A DNA stretch of 64,000 nucleotides, from NCBI GenBank assembly GCA_934202005.1, contig CAKPXP010000006.1, positions 1-64,000 on the forward strand, given 5' to 3'. The position numbers and the translations under genes are program-made. Source of the DNA: an uncultured Selenomonas sp. (GTDB lineage Bacteria > Bacillota > Negativicutes > Selenomonadales > Selenomonadaceae). The notes beneath the pieces are model-generated. The model was not told the origin of the DNA and made no database searches. It worked only from the letters and a program-made list of their open reading frames with translations. Below, one piece after another: positions 45,229-52,992 of the stretch (its first letter is position 1; each line of letters begins with the position of its first letter).

Positions 45229-46368
45229 ATGAGCAAGAAGAAAATCATGGCAGGCTGTCTCGCCGCGTTTCTCGCGGGCGGCATCGCTGCGGTCGGCGGC
45301 ATCTGCTATCTCGTCGGCTTCCGCGCGGAAAATATCAGCGACCTCGCGCGCTTTCTCGGCGCGCGCCGCTTCATCGAGAGCCGCTACGTCGGCGACGTCG
45401 ACGATGAGAAACTCATGGACGGCGCCATCAGCGGCATGGTGCAGGCGCTCGGCGACCCGCACTCCATCTATCTCGATCCGGAGATGTACGGCCAGCTCAT
45501 GAACCAGACGGAAGGCAGCTTCGGCGGCATCGGCGTCTACATGGGCTTCAAGGACGGCACCGTGAGCATCGTCTCCGTCATGGAGGGAACGCCGGGAGAG
45601 AAGGCCGGACTCCGCGCGGGCGATGAGATCGTCGCTGTCGACGGCACGCCGGTCACGGAGTACCAACCGGAGGAGGTCGCTCTGCACATCCGCGGCGAGG
45701 TCGGTACGGATGTCACGCTCACGATCCGTCGTGCGGCCGAGGAGGAAAAGGACTACACGCTGACGCGCGACTCCATCGAGATGAAGACCGTCGCGGGGAA
45801 GATGCTCGCGGACGGTATGGGCTACATCCGCATCGGTACCTTCTCCGAGCACACGGGCAGGGAGTTCGCGGGCACGCTGCAGGAGCTCGAGGAGCAGGGC
45901 ATGCAGGGCCTGATCCTCGACCTGCGCGAGAACCCCGGCGGGCTCATCAAGAGCTGTGTCGAAGTCGCGGATCGCGTCGTGCCCCAGGGTACCGTCGTCT
46001 CCGTCATCGACAAGAACGGCAAGAGGGAAACGTACGAGTCGGATCTCGCGGAGAGTAAATACCCCATCGTCGTGCTCATCGATGGCAACAGCGCGAGCGC
46101 GGCGGAAATCCTCGCGGGCGCGCTGCAGGATACGGGTGCCGCGACGCTCGTCGGCACGAAGTCTTACGGCAAAGGTTCCGTGCAGGTCGTCGTGCCCATG
46201 CACCACGATGATGCGCTCAAGCTCACAATCGCGAAATACTACACGCCGAGCGGCCGCTGCATCGACGGCATCGGCATCGAGCCGGATGTCGAGGTCGCGC
46301 TGCCGCAGGGCGCGACGAGCGATGTGCAGCTCGAGAAGGCCGAGGAAGTTTTGCGCGGCAAGCTCTGA
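45229..46368 (+). CDS. ctpA: Carboxy-terminal processing protease CtpA (S41)
   Basis: Periplasmic serine protease of 379 residues with an N-terminal anchor helix (about 6-27). A PDZ domain follows (about 85-170, GIGVYMGFKDGTVSIVSVM, then AGLRAGDEIVAVDG). The tail-specific protease domain has LRENPGGL, the nucleophile in DGNSASAAEI and the general-base Lys in TKSYGKGSVQ. Such proteases often sit beside M23 activators and trim or degrade cell-wall hydrolases; the adjacency to ftsEX supports that here. A strong terminator ends the operon. Confidence 0.96.
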   Translation: MSKKKIMAGCLAAFLAGGIAAVGGICYLVGFRAENISDLARFLGARRFIESRYVGDVDDEKLMDGAISGMVQALGDPHSIYLDPEMYGQLMNQTEGSFGGIGVYMGFKDGTVSIVSVMEGTPGEKAGLRAGDEIVAVDGTPVTEYQPEEVALHIRGEVGTDVTLTIRRAAEEEKDYTLTRDSIEMKTVAGKMLADGMGYIRIGTFSEHTGREFAGTLQELEEQGMQGLILDLRENPGGLIKSCVEVADRVVPQGTVVSVIDKNGKRETYESDLAESKYPIVVLIDGNSASAAEILAGALQDTGAATLVGTKSYGKGSVQVVVPMHHDDALKLTIAKYYTPSGRCIDGIGIEPDVEVALPQGATSDVQLEKAEEVLRGKL

Positions 46369-46513
46369 GCAAGTGCGGACAGCAGCTCGCACAAGTGGAT
46401 GCGCGGGATTTTGTGCACGGCGCATGAAATGCCGCATTGGCGGCGCGGCCGCTTTGTGCGGTGCCGTGGGCGGGCGCGCGGCGGCTTCTCATAGTTGTTT
46501 CCTATTGATAGAG

Positions 46514-46554
46514 AAGAGGCGCTCCGCACGGGATGACCGTGCGGAGCGCCTCTT
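46514..46554 (+). terminator. Terminator of the ftsE-ctpA operon
   Basis: A perfect 18-bp stem (46514-46531 with 46537-46554), 5-base loop, ending in a short T run. It lies 145 bases past ctpA. Confidence 0.9.
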
Positions 46555-46560
46555 TGCTGT

Positions 46561-46680
46561 CTATGGTACCTCGAGGCGGAGGAGAACGGCGCCGCGCTCA
46601 AGAAGTGCGGCATGCTTCCCTATTTCGCGATTCTCTGCGGCGTCTGCACGGTGCTCGGCTTCTATCACCTGTTCAGCTGA
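46561..46680 (+). pseudogene. Remnant of a membrane-protein gene (C-terminal 39 codons)
   Basis: The frame reads LWYLEAEENGAALKKCGM and then a single membrane helix ending FYHLFS before a TGA at 46678-46680. There is no start codon or ribosome site; upstream the frame runs into the terminator and a stop at 46534. The codon use is like that of real genes here. It looks like the tail of a transporter whose body was deleted, which would place a permease next to the broken pucR. Family not identified. Confidence 0.55.
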
Positions 46681-46828
46681 CAGGCGGTAGGCACGCTTTC
46701 ATAGGCACATCGCTCCTTTCCAGGGCTGTGCCTATTCCGTGCGTTATCGGAAGTCTCGATATCCGCTGGCTTCCATGGGGATTTCCGATAGGCGGACAGC
46801 AGGATGTTTTATCAGGGAGGTGAGCTTC

Positions 46829-48012
46829 TTGTCGTTACAGATTCAGAAGATTTACCAGGATACGGCGAAAACATATCAGATCCACAAGCTCACAGGCGAC
46901 TCCGGGCTCACGCGGGAATGCTCGTGGGTGCAGCTCTGCGAAGACATCGACACGTTCAAGTTCCTGCGCGGCGGCGAGCTCGTCATCACGACGGGGCTCA
47001 TGTGCGAGCGCCGGGAGGGGGGCTGCAGGCGTTCATCGAGCCGCTCGTGCGCTGCCGCGCGAGCGGCCTCATCCTCAACATCGGCAAGTATCTGACGTAG
47101 CAGGACATCTCTGACACCGTACTCGAGTACTGCGGGCAGAAGGATTTCGCGCTCTTCACGATTCCCTGGCACATCCGCTTTGCAGACATCGTGCAGGACT
47201 ACGGCAAGCGCCTGCTGCTCGCGCAGCAGAACCAGCTGAACTTCGAGATGCTCGTGCGCGGCGTCATCTCCTCGAGCTGCCAGAAAGATGACTATCTGCA
47301 GGCGCTGAGCGGCGGCATGTATCCGCATACGGCGTTCCGGCTGAAGCTCTATGAACTGCGCCGGGAAAACATCCAGGAGAGCGAGAAGCAATCCATCGTC
47401 GCGAGCTGGAAACGCATGCTCAACCATCTGCGCCGTCCGTATCTGCTCTTCTTCCAGCAGAATTATCTGCTGCTCATCATCTTCCACAAGAATCCGGAGG
47501 AGAGCTTCGCGGTCTCTGAGAAGCTGCTCGCGTCTCTGCCGAAGGAGGCTGCGCCGCAGTTCTGCGGCGAGAGTCAGATCCACATGGAGTACGCTGGACT
47601 CACGGAGGCCTACCAGCAGGCGGAGGCGGCGCTCGAGGTCGCGCGCCTCACGGAAAAGCCGGTCATGCAGTTCGACGACATCGGCGTCTACAGCGTCTTT
47701 TTCGCGCTCAAGGACATGCGCACGCTGCGCAAGCTCTACGAGACACTGCTCGTGCCGCTCCTGCGCTACGATGAGCAGCACAACGCGCAGCTCGCGCCGA
47801 CGCTGCGCTATTATCTCTTCCACATGAACAGCCTGCAGGAGACGGCGCGCGCCATGTACGCGCACCGCAATACCGTGAGCTACCGCATCAACAAGATCAA
47901 GGAAATCACCGGCGCGGACTTCGACGATGCCGTCGTCTGCTTCGACTACATGCTCGCGTATTACGTTGGTGATTACTTCAAGATGAAAGACATTGTCGAG
48001 AAACAGGAATGA
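46829..48012 (+). pseudogene. PucR-family transcriptional regulator, disrupted
   Basis: A TTG at 46829 with GGGAGGTG upstream opens the PucR N-terminal domain (TRECSWVQLCEDIDTFKFLRG, LVITTGLMC). The frame is lost at a six-G run (47017-47022) and resumes one frame over with LQAFIEPLVRCRASGLILNI. That frame is cut by a TAG at 47098-47100, then continues in the same frame (QDISDTVLEYCGQKDFALFT) to 48012. The C-terminal part (about 47191-48012) is intact and holds the PucR helix-turn-helix (SLQETARAMYAHRNTVSYRI). Two independent lesions argue for a real pseudogene. A truncated 273-residue product from 47191 is possible but lacks the sensor domain. Confidence 0.85.
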
Positions 48013-48207
48013 CGCTGCTTGCTGATAGTGGCGCTGCTGAATGACAGAAGGGGCGGGAGCCTCTTTTTTATTTGTCGTCAACGGGAAGGATTTCCCTTTC
48101 CGCAGGGCGAACTATGCAAGTAGTTGCCTGAAAATGCCGGAAGTATCGGGCAGCGGGAAGATTGCCTGCTCGCCGGGGCAGGCGATTTGAGAAAGGAGCG
48201 CGTATTT

Positions 48208-48783
48208 ATGAAAAAGATTTGTCTGCTCGCCGCGCTGCTGCTTGCATTGTCCGCGCCCGCCGCGCAGGCGGCGCAGGGCGGCAGCGTGACGGGAACGACA
48301 CATACGAAAGGTACGGAGCGCGCGATGCAGATCCGCTCTGACGAGATGCTCTCGACGGGAACGGTGAGCTGGGACGTCGCGGCCCCGAAGAACAAGAAGC
48401 CGCAGCAGCGGGCGGATATCTGGCTCATCCGCGAGGACTTTGCTTTCTCCAAGCTTTCTGATGAGGCAATCGACGCGCTCTACGAACGGCAGGAGATTCC
48501 CGCGGGCGCGCCCATCTACCGCACGCACTCCGACGCGAAGGGCGCGTATAGGTTCGAGGAGATACCGCCCGGCCGTTACTATCTCATGACGCTTGATCCT
48601 TTCGGCAAGCCGTTCGATGAGGGCGCGGCGGAATGCGCGGCGAGAGAGGAACTTTTCGCCCGTCTGCCGCGCCTCGATGAGTTCGAGTTTCGCCTCGTCG
48701 GCATCCGCAATTGTCTCGTGCAGAAAATCGAGGTTCGGGCGGGGCAGGAGACGCATATCAGGCTCGCGGCGGTGCGGTTCTGA
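48208..48783 (+). CDS. Secreted protein with a carboxypeptidase-regulatory-like domain
   Basis: 191 residues from the ATG at 48208 with GAAAGGAG upstream. The signal peptide is about residues 1-22 (ends AAQAAQ). The central part has the beta-sandwich pattern seen in CnaB/carboxypeptidase regulatory domains: APIYRTHSDAKGAYRFEEIP followed by PGRYYLMTLD. There are two cysteines in the mature part (AAECAAREE and IRNCLVQK). No membrane anchor follows the signal, so it is probably periplasmic. Function unknown. No convincing promoter is visible, and the upstream neighbour is the broken pucR gene. Confidence 0.65.
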   Translation: MKKICLLAALLLALSAPAAQAAQGGSVTGTTHTKGTERAMQIRSDEMLSTGTVSWDVAAPKNKKPQQRADIWLIREDFAFSKLSDEAIDALYERQEIPAGAPIYRTHSDAKGAYRFEEIPPGRYYLMTLDPFGKPFDEGAAECAAREELFARLPRLDEFEFRLVGIRNCLVQKIEVRAGQETHIRLAAVRF

Positions 48784-48876
48784 TTCATTTTAGAAGGAAA
48801 AGGGAAGATAGCTTCGCACCCTGGACGCACGTGTTTGCCGCATTGCTTTCTCTATCGTGATATGCTTCAGGATATC

Positions 48877-48892
48877 TGTATACTTGTATACA
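48877..48892. promoter_or_regulatory. Perfect palindrome upstream of the amtB promoter
   Basis: TGTATAC-TT-GTATACA, a 7-2-7 perfect inverted repeat centred about 56 bases before the predicted start of transcription. The spacing suits an activator site. It does not fit the GlnR/TnrA consensus; it resembles GntR-type operators. Confidence 0.5.
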
Positions 48893-48905
48893 TTTATCAC
48901 TCGGC

Positions 48906-48934
48906 TTGACACGCGTCGTTTTGTGCAATATAAT
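48906..48934 (+). promoter_or_regulatory. Consensus promoter for amtB-glnK
   Basis: Perfect TTGACA (48906-48911), 17-base spacer, perfect TATAAT (48929-48934). The start is near 48941, 281 bases before amtB, leaving a long regulated leader. Confidence 0.92.
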
Positions 48935-48952
48935 GACCCCATCAGCAAGAGA

Positions 48953-49109
48953 CAGGCAATGGAGCCTGCGCAGTCATGGTACCAGACTGCGCAGGCTTTT
49001 TCTGTTTTTGCTGATAGACATCATCTGTCATAGCGGGACAACGGCGTCCCACCTTGGAAGGCGGCTTACTCTCACAGGCTGTTTTTCTTGGTGGACGCCA
49101 TTTTTATTT
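48953..49109 (+). promoter_or_regulatory. amtB leader: two hexaloop hairpins, each overlapping a terminator (ANTAR-type attenuator)
   Basis: Hairpin 1 is CAGGC-AATGGA-GCCTG (48953-48968). Its 3' arm is also part of the 5' arm of a perfect 13-bp terminator (48963-48975 with 48985-48997, then five T). Hairpin 2 is GGGAC-AACGGC-GTCCC (49035-49050). It overlaps a second terminator-like stem (49043-49053 with 49090-49099, then ATTTTTATTT). Both loops are six bases with A first and G fourth, the pattern ANTAR proteins bind. Forming either hexaloop excludes its terminator. No ANTAR gene is in the window. Confidence 0.7.
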
Positions 49110-49221
49110 GTCAGCGGCTCTGACCGCTGGCCCTTCTCAGTAGTCGTACACGGGAAGGGATTTGATTGCCCCGCTCCCCGAATTTATTTTTTCAATATAA
49201 TGTACGAAAGGACTGATTTTT

Positions 49222-50535
49222 ATGATTGACACGGGCGATACTGCCTGGGTCCTCATCAGCGCGGCCCTGGTTTTCCTCATGACACCTGGTCTTGGCTTCT
49301 TTTACGGTGGCATGGTGCGGAGCAAGAACGTGCTCACGACCATCATGCAGAGTTTCTTCATCGTCGCGATGATTTCCGTCGAGTGGCTGATCCTCGGTTA
49401 TACGATGACGTTCGGTGCGGACGTCGGCGGCTTCATCGGCAGCCTTGAGAAGTTCGGCCTCGCGAACGTCGGCATGAACGTTCTCGAGAACGGCACGATT
49501 CCCGAGCTCGCGTTCGTCGCGTTCCAGTGCATGTTCGCCGTCATCACGCCGGCGCTCATCACGGGTGCGTTCGCGGAGCGCATGAAGTTCCGCGCGTTCA
49601 CGCTCTTCATCCTGCTCTGGGCCATCTTCATCTACAACCCGATGGCGCACTGGGTCTGGGGCGGCGGCTTCCTCGCGCAGCTCGGCGCGCTCGACTTTGC
49701 GGGCGGCCTCGTCATCCACATCCTCTCCGGTGTCTCCGGTCTCACGCTCTGCATCCTGCTCGGCAAGCGCCGCGGCTACGGCCGGACGGCAATGCTCCCG
49801 CACAATCTGCCGATGACGGTGCTCGGCGCGGCGCTCCTCTGGTTCGGCTGGTTCGGCTTCAATGCCGGCTCGGCGCTCGGCGCGAACGCACTCGCGGCGA
49901 ACGCGTTCATCGCGTCGCAGGGCGCGGCGGCCGCCGCGACAGTCAGCTGGGTGCTCCTCGAGTGGGTGCGCAGCGGCAAGCCGACAGTGCTCGGCGCGGC
50001 GTCCGGCTGCATCGCCGGTCTCGTCGCCATCACGCCGGCCGCTGGCTTCGTCGCGCCGATGCCCGCCATCTTCATCGGTTTCGTCGGCGGCGCTGTCTGC
50101 TATGGCGCTGTTGCGGTGCTCAAGGAGAAGATGGGCTACGATGATTCGCTCGACGCATTCGGCGTGCACGGCCTCGGCGGCACCTGGGGGTCTATCGCGA
50201 CGGGTCTCTTTGCGACGACGTCCGTCAATCCGGCTGGCGCGGACGGACTTTTCTACGGTGATGCGCACCTCCTGATGGCGCAGGTCATCTCGACGGTCGT
50301 CGCTTATGCGCTCGCCATCGTCGGCAGTTTCCTCCTTTACAAAATCGTCAATGCCATCACGCCGATGCGTGCGGATGAGGCGGAGGAGACGGCAGGCCTC
50401 GATATCGTTGAACATGGCGAGCATGGTTACACGGGCGAGACGTTCTCGGCCAGCCCGATGCTGAGTTCCTTCCTCGGCGAATCTGCCGATGCCGCATCGT
50501 TCTCCAGCACGATGCTGGAAAATCCGGGAAAGTGA
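49222..50535 (+). CDS. amtB: Ammonium transporter Amt
   Basis: 437 residues, about 11 membrane helices, inner membrane. The opening GDTAWVLISAALVFLMTPGL and FFYGGMVRSKNVL are family signatures. The two pore histidines are in VIHILSGVSG (about residue 168) and FGVHGLGGTWGS (about 318). After the last helix comes a cytoplasmic tail of about 60 residues. The glnK gene follows 10 bases later, whose product blocks the channel when nitrogen is plentiful. AAAGGA lies about 9 bases before the ATG. Expression should depend on the leader attenuator upstream. Confidence 0.97.
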   Translation: MIDTGDTAWVLISAALVFLMTPGLGFFYGGMVRSKNVLTTIMQSFFIVAMISVEWLILGYTMTFGADVGGFIGSLEKFGLANVGMNVLENGTIPELAFVAFQCMFAVITPALITGAFAERMKFRAFTLFILLWAIFIYNPMAHWVWGGGFLAQLGALDFAGGLVIHILSGVSGLTLCILLGKRRGYGRTAMLPHNLPMTVLGAALLWFGWFGFNAGSALGANALAANAFIASQGAAAAATVSWVLLEWVRSGKPTVLGAASGCIAGLVAITPAAGFVAPMPAIFIGFVGGAVCYGAVAVLKEKMGYDDSLDAFGVHGLGGTWGSIATGLFATTSVNPAGADGLFYGDAHLLMAQVISTVVAYALAIVGSFLLYKIVNAITPMRADEAEETAGLDIVEHGEHGYTGETFSASPMLSSFLGESADAASFSSTMLENPGK

Positions 50536-50545
50536 GGCGTCTGAG

Positions 50546-50902
50546 ATGAAAATTACGAAAGTCGAAATCATCACGCGCACGAGCAAGCTCGAGGATCTCA
50601 AGGAGGCCCTTAACAAGATCGGCGTGCTCGGTATGACAGTCAGCCAGGTCTATGGCTGCGGCCTGCAGAAGGGGCACAAGGAGATCTACCGCGGGCAGGA
50701 GTACGAGGTCAACCTCGTGCCGAAGATCAAGGTGGAGACAGTCATCTGCGAGATTCCCGTCGAGCGCGTGCTCGAAGTCGCAGAAAAAGTTCTCAAGACC
50801 GGCAAGGTCGGCGACGGCAAGATCTTCGTCTATGAGCTCAGCGATGCGGTCCGCATCCGTACGGGCGACCGCGGTGAGGATGCCATCAAGGACGAGAAAT
50901 AG
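50546..50902 (+). CDS. glnK: Nitrogen regulatory protein P-II (GlnK)
   Basis: 118 residues; a trimeric sensor of 2-oxoglutarate and ATP/ADP that gates AmtB. The T loop reads HKEIYRGQEYEVNLVPK with Tyr53 in the position uridylylated in proteobacteria. The B loop is KTGKVGDGKIFVYEL, and the C-loop VRIRTGDRGEDAI completes the nucleotide site. The ATG at 50546 gives the standard MKITKVEII opening. It shares the amtB transcript and ends at a strong terminator. Confidence 0.96.
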   Translation: MKITKVEIITRTSKLEDLKEALNKIGVLGMTVSQVYGCGLQKGHKEIYRGQEYEVNLVPKIKVETVICEIPVERVLEVAEKVLKTGKVGDGKIFVYELSDAVRIRTGDRGEDAIKDEK

Positions 50903-50977
50903 AGAGGTCAGGCGATGCGCTGAGGAGATAGGTTTTCCTCGGCGCGCCGTCAGGTGGCATCGCATGTTCACGGAAGG

Positions 50978-51020
50978 CGCAGCTTTCCTGCAAGAGACGC
51001 AGGGAAGCTGCGTCTTTTTT
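50978..51020 (+). terminator. Terminator after glnK
   Basis: A 14-bp stem (50978-50991 with 50999-51012, one T-G pair), then six T. Confidence 0.93.
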
Positions 51021-51120
51021 ATTGCCGAGGCAGGGGGATGCATCAGTGGTTTCTTATGCGCCCGATTTTGTGCGGCAGGGCGGGAAAGAGACCGGCGAGA
51101 AAAACTCTGGGCACAAAGTA

Positions 51121-51149
51121 TTGAGATTGTGCTTTTTTTTTGCTATCCT
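51121..51149 (+). promoter_or_regulatory. Predicted promoter directly before repeat copy B
   Basis: TTGAGA (51121-51126), 17-base spacer containing nine T, TATCCT (51144-51149). The start would be near 51157, 9 bases before the repeat, so the repeat would be transcribed as the leader of the REC-CheX gene. GCACAA/TTGTGC flanking the -35 with the T run could instead be a weak terminator. Confidence 0.5.
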
Positions 51150-51165
51150 GTATAGGGAAAAGAAT

Positions 51166-51350
51166 TTAAGGAAGCACTGATTAAATGAGGTGCTCCAGAT
51201 TTGCGTGGATGCGCTGTATCTCTCTAGGAGACAAACCGGAAGCGTAGCGGCAAAACGCTCCATCGCGTTTTGTGCTGAGGATTTGTCGATGACGAGAGGA
51301 CAGTGCAGACGTGCGAAGACGGAGTGCTGAATGAATCAGTGATTTCTTAA
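51166..51350. repeat. Full-length structured repeat, copy B
   Basis: 185 bp starting TTAAGGAAGCACTGATTAAAT and ending ATCAGTGATTTCTTAA. It is colinear with copy A except that the apical hairpin is replaced by a longer, unrelated one (AAAACGC-TCCATC-GCGTTTT). Stem bases differ from copy A in matched pairs (CTCTC/GAGAG for CTCTT/AAGAG; CTCC/GGAG for the CCTG/CAGG region). It sits in the 589-bp gap between glnK and the REC-CheX gene, where no other gene is seen. Confidence 0.8.
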
Positions 51351-51491
51351 GGGGAAAAGCAGGGATTTTTTACGCTTTTATCGAATATATCTATAAACGC
51401 ATCATATTGCAGGGATCGGAGATGACTGCCGCCTGTAAGCGGCACATTTCCCTCCACTTGGGGATAGCAGGGAAAAAGCAGGTGAGCATTT

Positions 51492-52355
51492 ATGGAAAAG
51501 GTCAGGATTATGATCGTCGATGACTCGCGCGTGAGCCGTACGATGTTGGCCAATGAACTCAATCGGACAAATTTCGAGGTCGTCGCGCAGGCAAAGGATG
51601 CCGCGGAGGCCGTATCGCTCTACGAGAAGACGCATCCAGCGCTCGTGACGATGGATATGAATCTTCCCGATGCAGATGGCATCGAGTGCAGCCGCAGGAT
51701 TTACGATATCGATCCCGCGGCGAAAATCGTCATGATCTCCGCGATGAAGGATGCGAGTCTCATCACGCGTGGCAGGGAGGTCGGCATCAGTGCTTTCCTG
51801 CAGAAGCCGGTGAGCACGAACGAACTCATCGATACGCTCATGACGCTCTGCCAGACGGAGGTCGGCAAGGTGGCCGTGCTGCGTGAGTCGTATGCGAAAG
51901 CGTTCGTGCGGGCGCTTTCGCAGGGCGTCTTCAGCATTGCGGGCCTGCACAGCGAGGTGGATCTCGAGCTCGATAACCGCCGTTTCATCGATGTGAGCGG
52001 CGTGGCGGTCATCATCGGCCTTACGGGATATCCGCAGGGGCGGGCGATTTTCTACATGGACAAGGAGACGCAGCGCAAGTTCTCCGCCATCATGCTTGGC
52101 AAGGAGAGCGTGGAGGACGTGACGGAGGACGAGGCCGCTGAGGCGGTCGAGGAGGCTGCGAACATCATCGTTGGGCGCGGCATCTCGAACATCAACAATA
52201 TCTTCAAGGACAAGGAGATGCGCATTACGCCGCCGGGAACGATCAGCGGCAGGAATATCCGCATTGCGAGTCCCAAGCTCACGACGTTCCGCATCGAGGC
52301 GGTGACGCCGGCGGGGAATATCTATATGAACATCGGTTTTGCAGAGGGAGAATGA
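51492..52355 (+). CDS. Response regulator fused to a CheX-like phosphatase domain
   Basis: 287 residues. The receiver (about 1-120) has the acidic pair Asp10-Asp11, phosphoacceptor Asp55 (VTMDMNLPDADG) and Lys105 (AFLQKPV). The C-terminal half (about 130-285) is a CheC/CheX-type domain, with a conserved ExxN motif in the helix EEAANIIVG. It could bind or dephosphorylate CheY-P under control of its own phosphorylation. GGTGAGC is the nearest upstream purine run to the ATG. A separate CheX gene follows 7 bases later. Confidence 0.9.
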   Translation: MEKVRIMIVDDSRVSRTMLANELNRTNFEVVAQAKDAAEAVSLYEKTHPALVTMDMNLPDADGIECSRRIYDIDPAAKIVMISAMKDASLITRGREVGISAFLQKPVSTNELIDTLMTLCQTEVGKVAVLRESYAKAFVRALSQGVFSIAGLHSEVDLELDNRRFIDVSGVAVIIGLTGYPQGRAIFYMDKETQRKFSAIMLGKESVEDVTEDEAAEAVEEAANIIVGRGISNINNIFKDKEMRITPPGTISGRNIRIASPKLTTFRIEAVTPAGNIYMNIGFAEGE

Positions 52356-52362
52356 ACAATAT

Positions 52363-52827
52363 ATGGATGCAAAGTTAGTGAATCCTTTCGTGAGCGCTGT
52401 GGAGTCGGTGCTGCCGCAGATGGGATTCCCTGCGCCGAAACGCACATCGCTGAGCCTCCGGCAAAAGAATGTGACGGGGCTTGGCGTTTCGGTCATCGTC
52501 GGTTTCACAAAGCAGTTGCGCGGCAATGTCGTCTACAATATGGACGAGGAGACCGCGAAGTATATCGCTTCGACGATGATGATGGGGATGCCCGTCGCGG
52601 AGTTTGACGCGATGGCGCAGAGCGCGATTTCTGAGATGAGCAATATGCTCACGGCGACGGCGGCGACAAATCTTGCCGGCATGGAGCTCGAGGTCGATAT
52701 CTCGACGCCGAGCCTTTCCATCGGCGAGGGGTTCCAGCTCAAGATCAGCGATGGGCCGTATCTCACGGTGGCCATGGATGTGGCGAGCCATCTGCTCGAG
52801 CTAGACATCGCTGTGGAGCAGAAGTAG
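52363..52827 (+). CDS. cheX: CheX-like chemotaxis phosphatase
   Basis: 154 residues with the CheX fold (alternating beta-sheet halves and two long helices). The catalytic ExxN motif is Glu91-x-x-Asn94 (SEMSNMLTATAATNLAG). Such proteins remove phosphate from CheY-P and shorten the chemotactic signal. The ATG at 52363 is chosen; the in-frame alternative at 52339 would overlap the upstream gene. The gene is coupled to the REC-CheX fusion, and an MCP follows. Confidence 0.88.
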   Translation: MDAKLVNPFVSAVESVLPQMGFPAPKRTSLSLRQKNVTGLGVSVIVGFTKQLRGNVVYNMDEETAKYIASTMMMGMPVAEFDAMAQSAISEMSNMLTATAATNLAGMELEVDISTPSLSIGEGFQLKISDGPYLTVAMDVASHLLELDIAVEQK

Positions 52828-52992
52828 AAAGTCCAAGGGAGTAGAGAAATGTGTCGGAGAAGTGCGGCTGGTGGCCTCTCTGAGGTTGCGCAGAGATGAG
52901 GCGCAGGCAGTGGTACGTCTCCCCAGTGGGTGAATGATTGAAAGAAAACAAGGCTTGGAGGTAAGCCTGGTACAAATGGAGGGAGATCATTC

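Noticed and set aside
47191..48012. Annotating the 3' part of pucR as an intact gene
   Set aside because: It lacks the N-terminal sensor domain, which is encoded just upstream in fragments, and has no good ribosome site; it is better described as part of a pseudogene.
48877..48892. GlnR/TnrA nitrogen box upstream of amtB
   Set aside because: The palindrome is 16 bases with the wrong internal positions for TGTNA-N7-TNACA.
49196..49201. TATAAT just before amtB as a second promoter
   Set aside because: The start point would fall on the ribosome site about 20 bases from the ATG, and no -35 lies at a workable distance.
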